From contig NZ_JBBPCL010000001.1 in assembly GCF_038039215.1 (NCBI RefSeq), forward strand, positions 558,001 to 622,000: DNA of 64,000 nucleotides, given 5' to 3'. Positions 50,476 through 59,917 of the stretch are shown in pieces. The notes beneath the pieces were generated by a model. It saw only the letters and a program-made list of their open reading frames with translations. It searched no databases and had not been told where the DNA came from. Position numbers and translations under genes: made by a program. Position 1 is the stretch's first letter. The number at the start of each line of letters is the position of its first letter. This DNA comes from Pseudonocardia sp. T1-2H (lineage in GTDB: Bacteria > Actinomycetota > Actinomycetes > Mycobacteriales > Pseudonocardiaceae).

Positions 50476-50690
50476 CCCGTGTCTCCCGTTCCTCGGTCGT
50501 GAGGACCTCCTACCCGTTCCCGGGCGGATCTCTAACCCGAACGGTCGAATCGGTGGGGAGGCCGGCACCACCCCGGGGTGGCGCCGGGAGGCCGACCACT
50601 CGCAAATTCGCAGGCTCTCGACGTACTCACGGAGCGAGCACGCTTCTCCTGGAAGAAGGAGGGCCCACCGGGGCCCGAGGAGAGGACGAC

Positions 50691-51329
50691 ATGCGCCCCG
50701 CAGCCCCGTTGCCGCAGATCGCCGACCGGGACGAGCTCACCGCCCGCATCGGCCGGTTCGCTCGTGCCGCCTCGACCGGCGATCGGCGGGCGTGCGACGA
50801 CCTCATGACCGAGCTCCGCCCGCCGCTGCTGCGCTACTGCCGCAGCCGGCTGCGCAACGCCGTGGATGCGAACACGGCCGAGGACATCGCCCAGGACACG
50901 CTGATCGCCGTCCTCCGGGCGCTGGCCGCCTTCGACCACGACGCCGGCAGCCCCTTCCTGGCCTTCGCGTTCCGCATCGCCCGCAACAAGATCGCCGACA
51001 CCGTCCGGCGCGGCCGCATCTCCCGCATCGACCTGTTCGGCGACGTCCCGGAGACCACCGCGAGCGTCGACGGGCCGGACGAGCTGGCCATCCGGGCCGA
51101 ACGCACCGCGATGATCGTGAAGCTGATGGGCCGGCTGTCCGAGCGGCACCGTGAGGTGCTGCGGCTGCGGCTGCTCGTGGGCCTGTCCGCCGTGGAGACG
51201 GCGGAGATCCTCGGCTCGACGCCCGGCTCCGTCCGGGTCACCCAGCACCGCGCGCTGGTGGCGCTGCGCCGCTACCTGGAGAACCGCCCGGTGCCGGGGG
51301 CGCGGCTCTCCGAGGGCTCCGCGGCCTGA
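50691..51329 (+). CDS. RNA polymerase sigma-70 family factor (ShbA/SigD-like), second copy
   Basis: A 212-residue ECF-type sigma factor with region 2 ('NTAEDIAQDTLIAVLRALAA', 'FRIARNKIADTVRRGRISR') and region 4 ('LSERHREVLRLRLLVGLSAV', 'GSTPGSVRVTQHRALVALRR'). It is paralogous to the factor at 10002-10742 but lacks the long N-terminal extension. No anti-sigma gene is adjacent. GGAGAGG precedes the ATG. The leader holds GGGCCC-ACCG-GGGCCC, a small hairpin. Confidence 0.87.
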   Translation: MRPAAPLPQIADRDELTARIGRFARAASTGDRRACDDLMTELRPPLLRYCRSRLRNAVDANTAEDIAQDTLIAVLRALAAFDHDAGSPFLAFAFRIARNKIADTVRRGRISRIDLFGDVPETTASVDGPDELAIRAERTAMIVKLMGRLSERHREVLRLRLLVGLSAVETAEILGSTPGSVRVTQHRALVALRRYLENRPVPGARLSEGSAA

Positions 51330-51358
51330 GCCTCGCGGCGCGACTACCCTGGACGACC

Positions 51359-52431
51359 GTGTCCCTCACCCTCGGCATCGTCGGCCTGCCCAACGTCGGC
51401 AAGTCGACCCTGTTCAACGCCCTGACCCGCAACGACGTGCTCGCCGCCAACTACCCGTTCGCGACGATCGAGCCGAACGTCGGGGTGGTCCCGCTGCCGG
51501 ACTCGCGGCTCGACAGGCTGGCCGAGATGTTCTCCTCGGCCAAGGTCGTGCCCGCGACCGTGTCGTTCGTCGACATCGCCGGGATCGTGAAGGGCGCCTC
51601 CGAAGGCGCCGGGCTGGGCAACAAGTTCCTCGCGAACATCCGCGAGTCGGACGCGATCTGCCAGGTCGTGCGCGTGTTCGACGACCCGGACGTCGTGCAC
51701 GTCGACGGGCGCATCGACGCCGCGAGCGACATCGAGACCATCGCCACCGAGCTGATCCTCGCGGACCTGCAGACCCTGGAGAAGGCCGTCCCGCGGCTGA
51801 CCAAGGAAGCCCGCATGCAGAAGGACCGGCGGGTGGTCCTCGAGGCCGCCGAACAGGCCGTCGAGATCCTCAACGGCGGGCGCACCCTGTTCCAGGCGGG
51901 CGTGGACCGCGAGCCGCTGCGCGAGCTGACCCTGCTCACCACCAAGCCGTTCCTCTACGTCTTCAACGCCGACGAGGGCGTCCTGACCGACGAGGCCAAG
52001 CGCAAGGAGCTCTGGACCTGGTCGCCCCGGCGGACGCGGTGTTCCTGGACGCCAAGGTCGAGTCCGAGCTGCTGGAGCTGGACGAGGAGTCCGCCCGCGA
52101 GCTCCTGGAGTCCATCGGCCAGCCGGAGCCGGGCCTCTACTCCCTGGCCCGCGCGGGCTTCCACACGCTCGGCCTGCAGACCTACCTCACCGCGGGCCCC
52201 AAGGAGTCCCGGGCCTGGACGATCCACAAGGGCGACACCGCCCCGCAGGCCGCGGGCGTGATCCACACGGACTTCGAGCGGGGCTTCATCAAGGCCGAGA
52301 TCGTCTCCTACGACGACCTGATCGAGGCGGGCTCGATGAGCGCCGCGAAGGCCGCGGGCAAGGTGCGCATGGAGGGCAAGGACTATGTGATGGCGGACGG
52401 GGACGTGGTGGAGTTCCGCTTCAACGTCTGA
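51359..52431 (+). CDS. ychF: Redox-regulated ATPase YchF, interrupted by one missing base
   Basis: An Obg-family nucleotide-binding protein, about 358 residues after correction. G1 'GLPNVGKSTLFNALT', G3 'FVDIAGIVKGASEGAGLGNK', and the TGS domain at the end ('YLTAGPKESRAWTIHKG', 'KDYVMADGDVVEFRFNV'). YchF binds ribosomes and prefers ATP. The frame changes at about 52012, between 'RKEL' and 'LDLVAPADAVF'; one extra C gives both leucines. The GTG at 51359 follows TACCCT by 8 bases. Equals Rv1112. Confidence 0.92.
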
Positions 52432-52572
52432 CCGAGGCCTGCTCGCCCTGGTCAGCGGCCTAAGCTGCATCGCCGTTCGTCCGTCGTTCGTCAGTCGGTG
52501 CGAAGACCTCGCTCGGCATGGCGGCGGCTGCAGTGTCGCAGGCCGTGCCAAGGGTTCGGCGGTCGCTGTTCG

Positions 52573-53405
52573 TCAGTGCGATCCTGCGGCGACCAGTGTC
52601 GCGGTGATGGGCTCGAGCTCCGCGACCAGCTCGGCGAGCTCGGCGGCGGAGAGTGCGTCGTACGGCGGGGCGGCGAGCTCGTCGGTGAGGGCTTCGATGC
52701 GTTGCTTGGTCTCGCGGCCGGCGTCGGTGAACCAGCCGTCGGTGTCGACGAGCCCGCGCTCGCGCAGCCCTTCCATGACCTCGGCCAGCCGCTCCTTCGG
52801 CAGGTGGTGGAGGCGCCCGAACGACTCCGGCGGGTGGATGCCCTGCTCCAGCGCGGACAGCACGTGGGCCTCCGCACCGCCGATGCGCGCTCCGAGGAGA
52901 GCGGCGACGTGCCCGTCACCGCGGTGCTCGCGCAGTACGGTCGCGGAGTGCCACAGCCGGGTGACCGGGTCGCTGGGCACCGGAAGGGTCCGCATCCCGG
53001 CGTACATCACCCGACCTTCCGTGGGCGCGCTCGTCGCGGCCTTGGTGGTCAGGTCGGCGGCGCGCGCCAGGCCGGGGACTCAGCCAACTCCTCGCCGAGA
53101 ATCCGCCGTACGGAGGCCGCGCTGCCCCGTTGCCACGCGGCGAAGGAGGCCTCCGGCGGGATCGTCTCCCACGCGCTCGGGATGTGCCGCGCAGCCTCGC
53201 CGTCGGCGAAGCTGTAGAAGGCTGCGTGCACGACCTGTGCCGGCACCCGTCCCAGTGGCGCGGCGCGGCTGGCGAAATAGCCGTCCCAGTAGGTGCGGTG
53301 GCCGAGCGCGGCCAGCTCCTCGTTGGACTCATCGGCGAGGTAGGTGACCAGGCAGATCGGCTCGAGGAGCTCGAACATGCGGCGGGCCGTTCTCGTGGTC
53401 GGCAT
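52573..53405 (-). CDS. SCO6745-family protein, interrupted by one missing base
   Basis: About 277 residues after correction. The N-terminal part ('MFELLEPICLVTYLADESNE', 'HRTYWDGYFASRAAPLGRVP') and the C-terminal part ('PVTRLWHSATVLREHRGDGH', 'HHLPKERLAEVMEGLRERGL') belong to one actinobacterial family named after SCO6745, whose C-terminus resembles a MarR-like winged helix. Function unknown. The frame breaks around 53068-53072 ('LAESPA' to 'ARAADLTTKAAT'). Confidence 0.75.
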
Positions 53406-53712
53406 GACTGATCTGACTCGGCGAGCGCCCCGGACTCATCGACTCCGTCGGTGGAAGTCGGCCACTCCGTCGCCGGCCCGAAGCAGATCCCTGCGGATCG
53501 TCGCGATTGTCTCCGGACGCCGCTCGTAGCTGATCTGCCCGATTCGGTTTGCTTCGACGTCTGATCAGCGCCGAGTCTCGGCGGGTCGCCCGGGCCCGTT
53601 GCCCTGATCTCCGGGAGGCCGTACGGTTTTCCGACGGAGTTCGGTCGGGGATTCTCGCGGCGGGACCTACGTGGCCACAAGGGCGTTGCCTCGAGATAGG
53701 GACGTGTCCGTC
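53406..53712. other. Intergenic region upstream of the MFS/binding-protein operon
   Basis: About 300 bases between divergent genes. No gene, clear palindrome or riboswitch-like element was found. The ATG of the MFS gene lacks a strong ribosome-binding site. Confidence 0.4.
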
Positions 53713-55056
53713 ATGGCGGAAGCAGTCTCGAACCACGACACCACCACCGAGCGCGCGACGCCGACGAAACAGCGCCTGGTCTATCCGAAGATGGGGCTGC
53801 TCTTCGCCGTCATCATCGGCTGCTTCACGGCCTGGGGGATCGCGGCCGACCTGACCACGCCGATGGTCGCGGGCTTCAAGCACATCTTCGAGATGAGCAC
53901 GTTCCAGGCCAGCCTGGTCCAGCTGGCGTACTTCGGCGCCTACTTCCTCCTCGCCATACCGGCGGCGTTGATCAACGAGCGGTTCGGCTACAAGGTCGGG
54001 CTGCTGACCGGCCTCGCCCTGGCCGCCGCCGGGGCGTTCCTCTTCTATCCCGCGAGCAAGATCCTCACCTACGAGGCGTTCCTGGTCGCGCTGTTCGCGC
54101 TGGCTGCCGGATGCTCGATCCTGGAGACCTCGGCCAACCCGTACGTGCTGGCCTTGGGGCCGGAGGAGACGGCGACCCGGCGCCTGAACTTCGCGCAGGC
54201 GTTCAACCCGCTGGGCACCAACATCGGCGTGCTGATCGCCGCGACCCTGATCCTGCCGAAGTTGGAGTCCCCGGTGGACCTGACCTCGGCCACGCCGCAG
54301 CAGGTCCAGGTCATCCGGGCAGGACAGCTCGCCGCCGTGATGGGGCCCTACCTCGGGCTCGGACTGCTGCTCCTGGCCATCTGGGTCGTGATCGCCACCC
54401 AGAAGGCACCGAAGATTGTCGAGGAGTTCCCCGACGTCGGCGACACCAGCACGGGTGCGCTTCTCCGGGTTCTGTGGAACAACAAGCGGTACCGCTTCGG
54501 TGTGGTGGCCCAGTTCTTCAACGTCGCCGCGCAGGTGTGCACGTGGACCTTCCTCCTGCAGTACGTCCAGCAGGCCATCAACGGCAGCCTGGAGCTCGGC
54601 GCCTACCTGCTGCAGGTCAGCCTGATCGTCTTCCTGCTGTCCCGGTTCCTCATGACCTGGGTCATCGGAAAGATCCGCGCGACCAAGGTCCTCGCGGTCC
54701 TCGCCGTCCTCGCCGTGCTGCTGTGCGTCTACGCCATGTTCTTCCCCAACATCACGGGCGTCATCGCGCTGGTCGGGGTCTCGTTCTGCCTGTCCCTCAT
54801 GTTCCCCACCATCTACGGGGTCGCCCTGCAAGGACTCGGCCCGGCCACCAAGCTCGGCGCCGCCGGACTGGTGATGGCCATCGTCGGCGGTGCGATCATG
54901 CCGCTGATCCAGGGCGCGACGCTGGACGCCACCAGCCCGGCCGTCTCCTTCATCGTCCCGGCCGCGTGCTTCGCGGTGGTCGCGGCCTTCGCGTTCTACG
55001 ACCTCCGGGCCCCGGAGCAGCCCGGGTTCGCGACGGCAAAGGCGGATGCGGCATGA
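53713..55056 (+). CDS. Sugar MFS transporter, FucP (FHS) family
   Basis: A 447-residue, 12-helix permease. The FHS signature 'SANPYVLALGPEETATRRLN' with 'FAQAFNPLGTNIGVLIAATL' identifies the fucose-permease branch, proton-coupled importers of fucose, glucose or galactose. Sugar not determinable. Its TGA overlaps the ATG of the binding-protein gene by 4 bases. GTG at 53671 is an alternative, longer start. Confidence 0.88.
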   Translation: MAEAVSNHDTTTERATPTKQRLVYPKMGLLFAVIIGCFTAWGIAADLTTPMVAGFKHIFEMSTFQASLVQLAYFGAYFLLAIPAALINERFGYKVGLLTGLALAAAGAFLFYPASKILTYEAFLVALFALAAGCSILETSANPYVLALGPEETATRRLNFAQAFNPLGTNIGVLIAATLILPKLESPVDLTSATPQQVQVIRAGQLAAVMGPYLGLGLLLLAIWVVIATQKAPKIVEEFPDVGDTSTGALLRVLWNNKRYRFGVVAQFFNVAAQVCTWTFLLQYVQQAINGSLELGAYLLQVSLIVFLLSRFLMTWVIGKIRATKVLAVLAVLAVLLCVYAMFFPNITGVIALVGVSFCLSLMFPTIYGVALQGLGPATKLGAAGLVMAIVGGAIMPLIQGATLDATSPAVSFIVPAACFAVVAAFAFYDLRAPEQPGFATAKADAA

Positions 55057-56336
55057 GACTCCGCGGGCTCCGCGTCGCCGTGCTCGGGCTGGTGGTCGCG
55101 TGCGTGGCGGCCGCCTGCTCGTCGGGCCAGGGATCGAGCCAGGAGGCCACCAAGAACCTCGAGGTGCTCTCCTGGTGGACCTCGGGATCGGAGCAGCAGG
55201 CCCTCACCGTCCTGTTCGACGCCTACCGGGCGGCGCACCCCGGGGTGACGGTGACCAACAGTGCCGTCGTCGGGGGCGGCGGCGGCAACGCCCAGGTCGT
55301 GCTCGCCCAGCGCCTGCTGTCCGGGGACCCGCCCGACGTCTGGCAGACCTTCCCCGCCGCATCGCTACGGGCCTACGTCGGCCAGGGCCAGGTCGCCGAC
55401 GTCAGCGACCTCTACGGCCGGGGCGGGCTGGCGGCCGCCCTCCCGCCGGTCATCCGCGACGGGCTCACCGTCGACGGCAAGCAGTACGGGGTGCCGACGA
55501 GCTCCCATCGGGGCAACATGCTGTTCTTCAACACCGCCCTGCTGGCCCAGGCCGGCGTGGCCGCGCCGGGGGCCGGCTACCAACCCGCGGCCTTCCTCGC
55601 CGACCTGGCGAAGCTGAGGGCAGCCGGCGTCACACCACTGTGCCTGGGGGCCAAGGACGCGTTCACCACCCCCGCGCTGTTCGAGAACACGTTGTTGAGC
55701 GTGGTCGGCGCCGACGGGTGGGGACAGATCGGCGCGGATCGGTTCGACTGGAACTCCGCCTCGGTGGACGAGGCGCTGGCCCGGTTCGGGCAGATCCTGG
55801 ACTACGCCGACCCCCAGGCGGCGGCGCTGTCGTGGGACGCGGCCACCAAGAAGCTCGCGGACGGCGGGTGCGCCTTCGAGACGCTCAATGACTCGGCCTT
55901 CGGGGAGCTGGTCAAGGCCGGGGCGGTCGACGGGCAGACTTTCGGCGAGGTGCCCTATCCCGGCACCGACGGGAACTACGTCGCCGTCGTCGACACGTTC
56001 GTCCGAGCCTCTCGATCCGCGAATGCACGCAACGCCTCCGACTTCCTCGCGGTCATCGCGGCGCCGGACACGCAACTGGCCTTCAGCAAGGCCAAGGGCT
56101 CGGTGCCGATCCGCACCGACGTCGACGTCTCGTCGCTCTCGGCCTACCAGCGCTCTGCGGCGCAGGCGCTGCGCAGCGAGGTCGTGCTGTGGTCGATCGT
56201 GCATGGCGAGGTATTGAGCCCGAGGCTCCAGCAGGGCTTCTACGACGCCGTCGGGACCTACGTCCGCAGCCGTGACGTCAAGGCGTTCCGCGCGACGCTC
56301 ACCGACGCCGTGCGGCGCGAGGCCCCCGCCAAGTAG
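55053..56336 (+). CDS. Extracellular sugar-binding lipoprotein (ABC-type SBP)
   Basis: A 427-residue lipoprotein: lipobox 'CVAAACSSG' (Cys about 20), then a type I sugar-binding fold ('LEVLSWWTSGSEQQALTVLF', 'LLSGDPPDVWQTFPAASLRA'), close to glucose/mannose-binding proteins. ATGA overlap couples it to the FucP-type permease. No ABC permease or ATPase genes are next to it, so it may serve a remote ABC system or assist the MFS partner. Ends 15 bases before the convergent protease gene. Confidence 0.88.
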   Translation: MRLRGLRVAVLGLVVACVAAACSSGQGSSQEATKNLEVLSWWTSGSEQQALTVLFDAYRAAHPGVTVTNSAVVGGGGGNAQVVLAQRLLSGDPPDVWQTFPAASLRAYVGQGQVADVSDLYGRGGLAAALPPVIRDGLTVDGKQYGVPTSSHRGNMLFFNTALLAQAGVAAPGAGYQPAAFLADLAKLRAAGVTPLCLGAKDAFTTPALFENTLLSVVGADGWGQIGADRFDWNSASVDEALARFGQILDYADPQAAALSWDAATKKLADGGCAFETLNDSAFGELVKAGAVDGQTFGEVPYPGTDGNYVAVVDTFVRASRSANARNASDFLAVIAAPDTQLAFSKAKGSVPIRTDVDVSSLSAYQRSAAQALRSEVVLWSIVHGEVLSPRLQQGFYDAVGTYVRSRDVKAFRATLTDAVRREAPAK

Positions 56337-56351
56337 GACGCGAGCCGTGTG

Positions 56352-57406
56352 TCAGCAGGTCGACGGAGTCTGCCCGGCCCGCAGCATGTCGAGGTCCTGG
56401 ACCGCGTCCGTGAGCGTGTCCACCCGCACCAGCTGCAACCCCGCCGGGGCGTCGGCGCGGGCCTCCTCGCAGTTCTTCCCGGGCACCAGGAACACCGTCG
56501 CCCCCGCGCGCTGCGCACCGATCAGCTTCAGGCCGATCCCGCCGATCGGGCCCACCGTGCCCTCGGAGGTGATCTCCCCGGTGCCGGCGATGTTGTGGCC
56601 GCCGGTGAGCTCGCCGGGCGTCAGCTTGTCCACGACGGCCAGGGCGAACATCAACCCGGCCGACGGGCCACCGATGCCGCTCAGCGAGATGGTGATCTCG
56701 TCGTCGGTCTCGGGCTTGGCCACGGGCCCGATGCCGAGCGCGCCCTGCGCCGAGTCGCCGAGCCGGGTGAGCGTGACCATGACGTCCGTGGGGATCGCGT
56801 CGCCGCGCAGGATCCGCACCGGGACCTGCTGCCCCGGCGTCGTCCCCGCCAGGGCGGCGCGGACGTCCTCGACCGAGTCGACGGGCCGCCCGTCGACGGC
56901 GAGGATCTGGTCCCCGGTCTCGAGGACGCCGTTGGGGGCAACCCCGGGGGCTGCGGGCCGACGAACACCCGGGTCGGCATCTTCAGGTAGGTCAGCGCGG
57001 CGGCGGCGGCGTTGGACTGGGAGTTCGTGAAGTCCTGGTCGTTCTTCTGGTTGATCTGCTCCTGCGTCTCGTCCGGCGGGAACAGCGACGCCCGCGGGAC
57101 GACCTGGCGCTCCGGGTCGGCCCAGAGCTGCAGCGCCCGGAACAGGGTCAGACCGTCCGAGATCTGGACGGTGGTCATGTTCAGGTGCCCGGACGTCGGG
57201 TAGGTCGGCAGGTTCGTCGTGATGACGGGCTTGCCCTCCGACTCGCCGAGGACGTTCGGCGCCGGGCCCGGTCCGATCGCGACCCAGGGCGTCGGGACCG
57301 TGGCCCCGATCAGGCATACGAGCAGCACGAGCACGCAGCTGGAGAGGAACGTCGCCGTGCGCCTGTCCACTCGGGGTGGACGGGGGTCGGTGAACGTATC
57401 GCTCAC
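56352..57406 (-). CDS. PDZ/Lon-like (S16) membrane protease, YlbL family, interrupted by one missing base
   Basis: About 351 residues after correction. One N-terminal membrane helix ('FLSSCVLVLLVCLIGATVP'), a PDZ domain ('NGVLETGDQILAVDGRPVDS') and a Lon-type Ser/Lys protease domain with Ser in 'GIGGPSAGLMFALAVVDKL' and Lys in 'IGGIGLKLIGAQRAGATVFL'. Actinobacterial homologue Rv3194c. The frame jumps in the C run 56942-56945 between 'TRVFVGPQPPG' and 'VAPNGVLETG'. GTG start at 57406. Confidence 0.88.
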
Positions 57407-57634
57407 GACGGCTCGACCGGGGGACGGGCGCCGGCAACCGGCCTTGCGACAACGAGGACTCCCTGGTGCGCGGCGGCCGGATGGCGCCGAAGAGGTCGTG
57501 GAACAGCCTCGACAGTACTGCTCCGTGGGTGAGGGGGTGGTGAGAGCGGTGCGTGAGACGAACGTGGGTGCTGCCGACACCGTCGAGGACAGCACTCACG
57601 TTCCTCTCCCGATCCCCTCGTGAACGCGGCTCGT

Positions 57635-58702
57635 TCAGCCGGAACGGCGCGCCCGGACCGCCCCCGCGAGCTCGTCGAGCAGGCCCGCCGTGGTGTCCCA
57701 GTCCATGCACGCGTCGGTGACCGACTGCCCGTAGGTCAGCGCCGGGCCGAGCTCCTGGCGTCCCGCCGCGAGGAAGCTCTCCATCATCAGCCCGGTGACC
57801 CCGTGGTCGCCGCCCGCGATCCGGCCCGCGATCTCGCCGACGACCGCGGCCTGGCGGACGTGGTCCTTGCCGCTGTTGCCGTGGCTCGCGTCGACGACGA
57901 CCCGCTCCGGCAGCCCCGCCCGCGTCAGCCGGTCGCGGGCCGAGGCCACGTCGGGCGCGGAGTAGTTGGGCCCGGCCGAGCCGCCGCGCAGGATGAGGTG
58001 CGCGTCCGGGTTGCCGGTGGTGCGGACGAGGGCGGCGAGGCCGTCGGCGTTGATGCCCATGAAGGCGTGCGGCGCGGCGGCCGCGCCGATGCCGTCGACG
58101 GCGACCTGAACGTCGCCGTCGGTGCCGTTCTTGATCCCGACGGGCATCGAGAGACCACTGCACAGCTGCCGGTGCACCTGCGACGCGGCCGTCCGCGCAC
58201 CGATGGAACCCCAGGTCACGGTATCCGCGATGAACTGCGGGGTGATCGGGTCGAGGAACTCGCAGCCCACCGGCAGGCCGAGTTCGTTGATCTCGAGCAG
58301 GAGTCGGCGGGCGGCGCGCAGGCCACGGTTGACGTCGAAGCTGCCGTCGAGCCCGGGGTCGTTGATCAGGCCCTTCCAGCCGACGGTCGAGCGCGGCTTC
58401 TCGAAGTACGCGCGCATGACGACGCACAGGTCGCCCGAGACGCGCTGGGCGTGTGCGGCGAGCCGGCGGGCGTAGTCGAGCGCGGCCTCGGGGTCGTGGA
58501 TCGAACACGGGCCGACGACGACGAGCAGCCGGTCGTCCCGCCGGTCGAGGATGTCGACGACGTCGGCACGGCCGCGCGTGACCACCTCGCCGACGCGCTC
58601 ACCGGCGGGCAGCTCGTCGCGCAGCAGCGCCGGGGAGAGCAGGGGGCTGATCCGCGCGGTGCGGTGGTCGTCCAGCGCGGCAGCGGTATGCAGGGGGGAC
58701 AT
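57635..58702 (-). CDS. aroG: 3-deoxy-7-phosphoheptulonate (DAHP) synthase, class I
   Basis: A 355-residue enzyme joining phosphoenolpyruvate and erythrose 4-phosphate, the first step of aromatic amino acid synthesis. Motifs: 'LLVVVGPCSIHDPEAALDYA', 'MRAYFEKPRSTVGWKGLIND', 'VDASHGNSGKDHVRQ'. This is the AroF/G/H (E. coli) type, which is feedback-inhibited by Phe, Tyr or Trp. AAAGGA precedes the ATG. Expression is probably controlled by the leader peptide at 58795-58860. Confidence 0.95.
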   Translation of the reverse strand: MSPLHTAAALDDHRTARISPLLSPALLRDELPAGERVGEVVTRGRADVVDILDRRDDRLLVVVGPCSIHDPEAALDYARRLAAHAQRVSGDLCVVMRAYFEKPRSTVGWKGLINDPGLDGSFDVNRGLRAARRLLLEINELGLPVGCEFLDPITPQFIADTVTWGSIGARTAASQVHRQLCSGLSMPVGIKNGTDGDVQVAVDGIGAAAAPHAFMGINADGLAALVRTTGNPDAHLILRGGSAGPNYSAPDVASARDRLTRAGLPERVVVDASHGNSGKDHVRQAAVVGEIAGRIAGGDHGVTGLMMESFLAAGRQELGPALTYGQSVTDACMDWDTTAGLLDELAGAVRARRSG

Positions 58703-58741
58703 GACGGACGGCGTCCTTTCGTGGGGCCGTCCGGAGGCCTC

Positions 58742-58836
58742 GCGGGAGTCCCGCCGAGCCGGCCCGTGGGGGTTCCGGCTCGAGGGGATGGAGGTCAGCG
58801 CAGCGGAGTGCGTGCCGACCCATCCCGGGCCGGCTC
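58742..58836 (-). promoter_or_regulatory. Attenuator-type RNA arms in the aroG leader
   Basis: On the minus strand arm A, GAGCCGGCCCG (58836-58826), is perfectly complementary to arm C, CGGGCCGGCTC (58766-58756). Arm B, CGAGCCGG (58782-58775), pairs with the same part of C. A:C and B:C are therefore mutually exclusive. GCGGG-ACT-CCCGC (58754-58742) follows as a further hairpin. Arm A lies within the leader ORF, directly after its aromatic codons. Confidence 0.75.
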
Positions 58837-58860
58837 GCTAAACCAGTATCGCTGAGCCAT
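58795..58860 (-). CDS. Aromatic leader peptide (MAQRYWF...) controlling aroG
   Basis: A 21-codon ORF beginning ATG GCT CAG CGA TAC TGG TTT: Met-Ala-Gln-Arg-Tyr-Trp-Phe, then Ser-Glu-Pro and on to TGA at 58797-58795. Three consecutive codons for the three aromatic amino acids, 93 bases before DAHP synthase, are what a transcription or translation attenuator needs. TACAGT (58873-58868) lies 7 bases before the ATG, so the peptide is the first thing made on a leaderless message. A ribosome paused at Tyr-Trp-Phe (58848-58840) would cover arm A and allow B:C pairing. Confidence 0.82.
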   Translation of the reverse strand: MAQRYWFSEPARDGSARTPLR

Positions 58861-58867
58861 GTCGACG

Positions 58868-58873
58868 ACTGTA
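58868..58873 (-). promoter_or_regulatory. -10 box of the aroG leader transcript
   Basis: TACAGT on the minus strand, 7 bases before the leader-peptide ATG, same spacing as other leaderless starts in the window. No clear -35 is visible. Confidence 0.55.
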
Positions 58874-59063
58874 GCGAAGCGGTTCGCGGGCGCGCCAGGT
58901 GATCCCGGGCGCGCCCGCGTCCGGGCGGTCGGACGACGACGGGGTGGTCGCCGCCGACCGGCCGGTCCTCGGCGTCCGGCCGGAGCAGCAGGACCGGGTG
59001 GTAGCGCGCATCACCCTCGGGGACCTGCATGCGGGCCTCTCAGCGGCGTGGAGACGGCGTGCC

Positions 59064-59755
59064 TCAGCCGATGGGGTCGGGCATCCGGTCCACGGAGTAG
59101 TCGAGCCCCAGCGTCTCGCCGGTGGCCGGGTCCTCGAGCTGCACGCGCCAGCCGTCCGCGAACTGGTCGACGCCGGGCAGCATCGCGACCGTGCCGGACA
59201 GCAGGACCGTCCCGGGGCGAGCCAGCCGTGTTCGCGCAGCACGTCGACCCAGTAGGCGGGCGGCAGCAGGGCGTCGAGCGTCGCGTCCTGGGCCAGGTCC
59301 TCGCGCTCGCCGTGCCGGACCCAGGCGCGCAGCCGGACGGAGTCCAGCCGGTCGGCGACGTCGGCGAGCCGCCAGGCCCTCGTGCCCAGGACGTCGAGCC
59401 CGGCGTTCTTGCTCCAGGCGACGCCGTGCACCTCGAGCTCGCGGTCCGTGTGGTCGCAGGCGACGGTCAGCAGCAGGTCGGACGGATCGTCGCCCGCGAC
59501 GACGAGCGCCCACTCGGCCTCGCCGGAGGTCCTGCCGTGCTGCGCCGGGACCGCGTCGACCTGCGCGGCCAGGTACGGCGAGACGGGGTAGAGCGCCGGG
59601 GTGACCGACGGCGCCGGGACCCCGAGCTCGGCCAGCTCCGCGACGTGCGCGGCGACCTCCTCCTGGGCGCGTCCCGCGTACCCGGCGTTGAGCAGGCGGG
59701 TCACGGTGACGGAGCGGGTGGTGCCGTCCGGCAGGTCGAAGTCGAGCCGGGTCAT
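59064..59755 (-). CDS. DUF2848 (fumarylacetoacetase-like) protein, interrupted by one missing base
   Basis: About 230 residues after correction. 'MTRLDFDLPDGTTRSVTVTR' opens the protein and 'GTVAMLPGVDQFADGWRVQL' and 'LGLDYSVDRMPDPIG' close it. The frame jumps in the GGGG run 59214-59217 between 'REHGWLA' and 'PGTVLLSGTVAML'. The family resembles fumarylacetoacetate hydrolases, C-C bond hydrolases of catabolic pathways; substrate unknown. Divergent from the MHS transporter and probably in the same GntR regulon. Confidence 0.75.
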
Positions 59756-59862
59756 GTGTGACCTCTCCTGGTGACGGGTACAGGTAGCGCACCGACCGGG
59801 GCAGCGGTGAGTGGATGTTCCGAACGTGTTTCGGAGCCGCGGCGGCGGTTGCGTATGCGAAT

Positions 59863-59873
59863 TGTATACAGCA
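59863..59873. promoter_or_regulatory. Candidate GntR operator, DUF2848/MHS promoter region
   Basis: TGTATACAGCA, with TGTATACA a perfect 8-bp palindrome, in an AT-rich patch between the divergent DUF2848 and MHS genes. TATACAGCA is repeated at 61886-61894 in front of the GntR gene. Confidence 0.6.
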
Positions 59874-59917
59874 AGTATGTACGCGAGCCAGTCCAGATCG
59901 CCCACGTCAGGAGCCCC

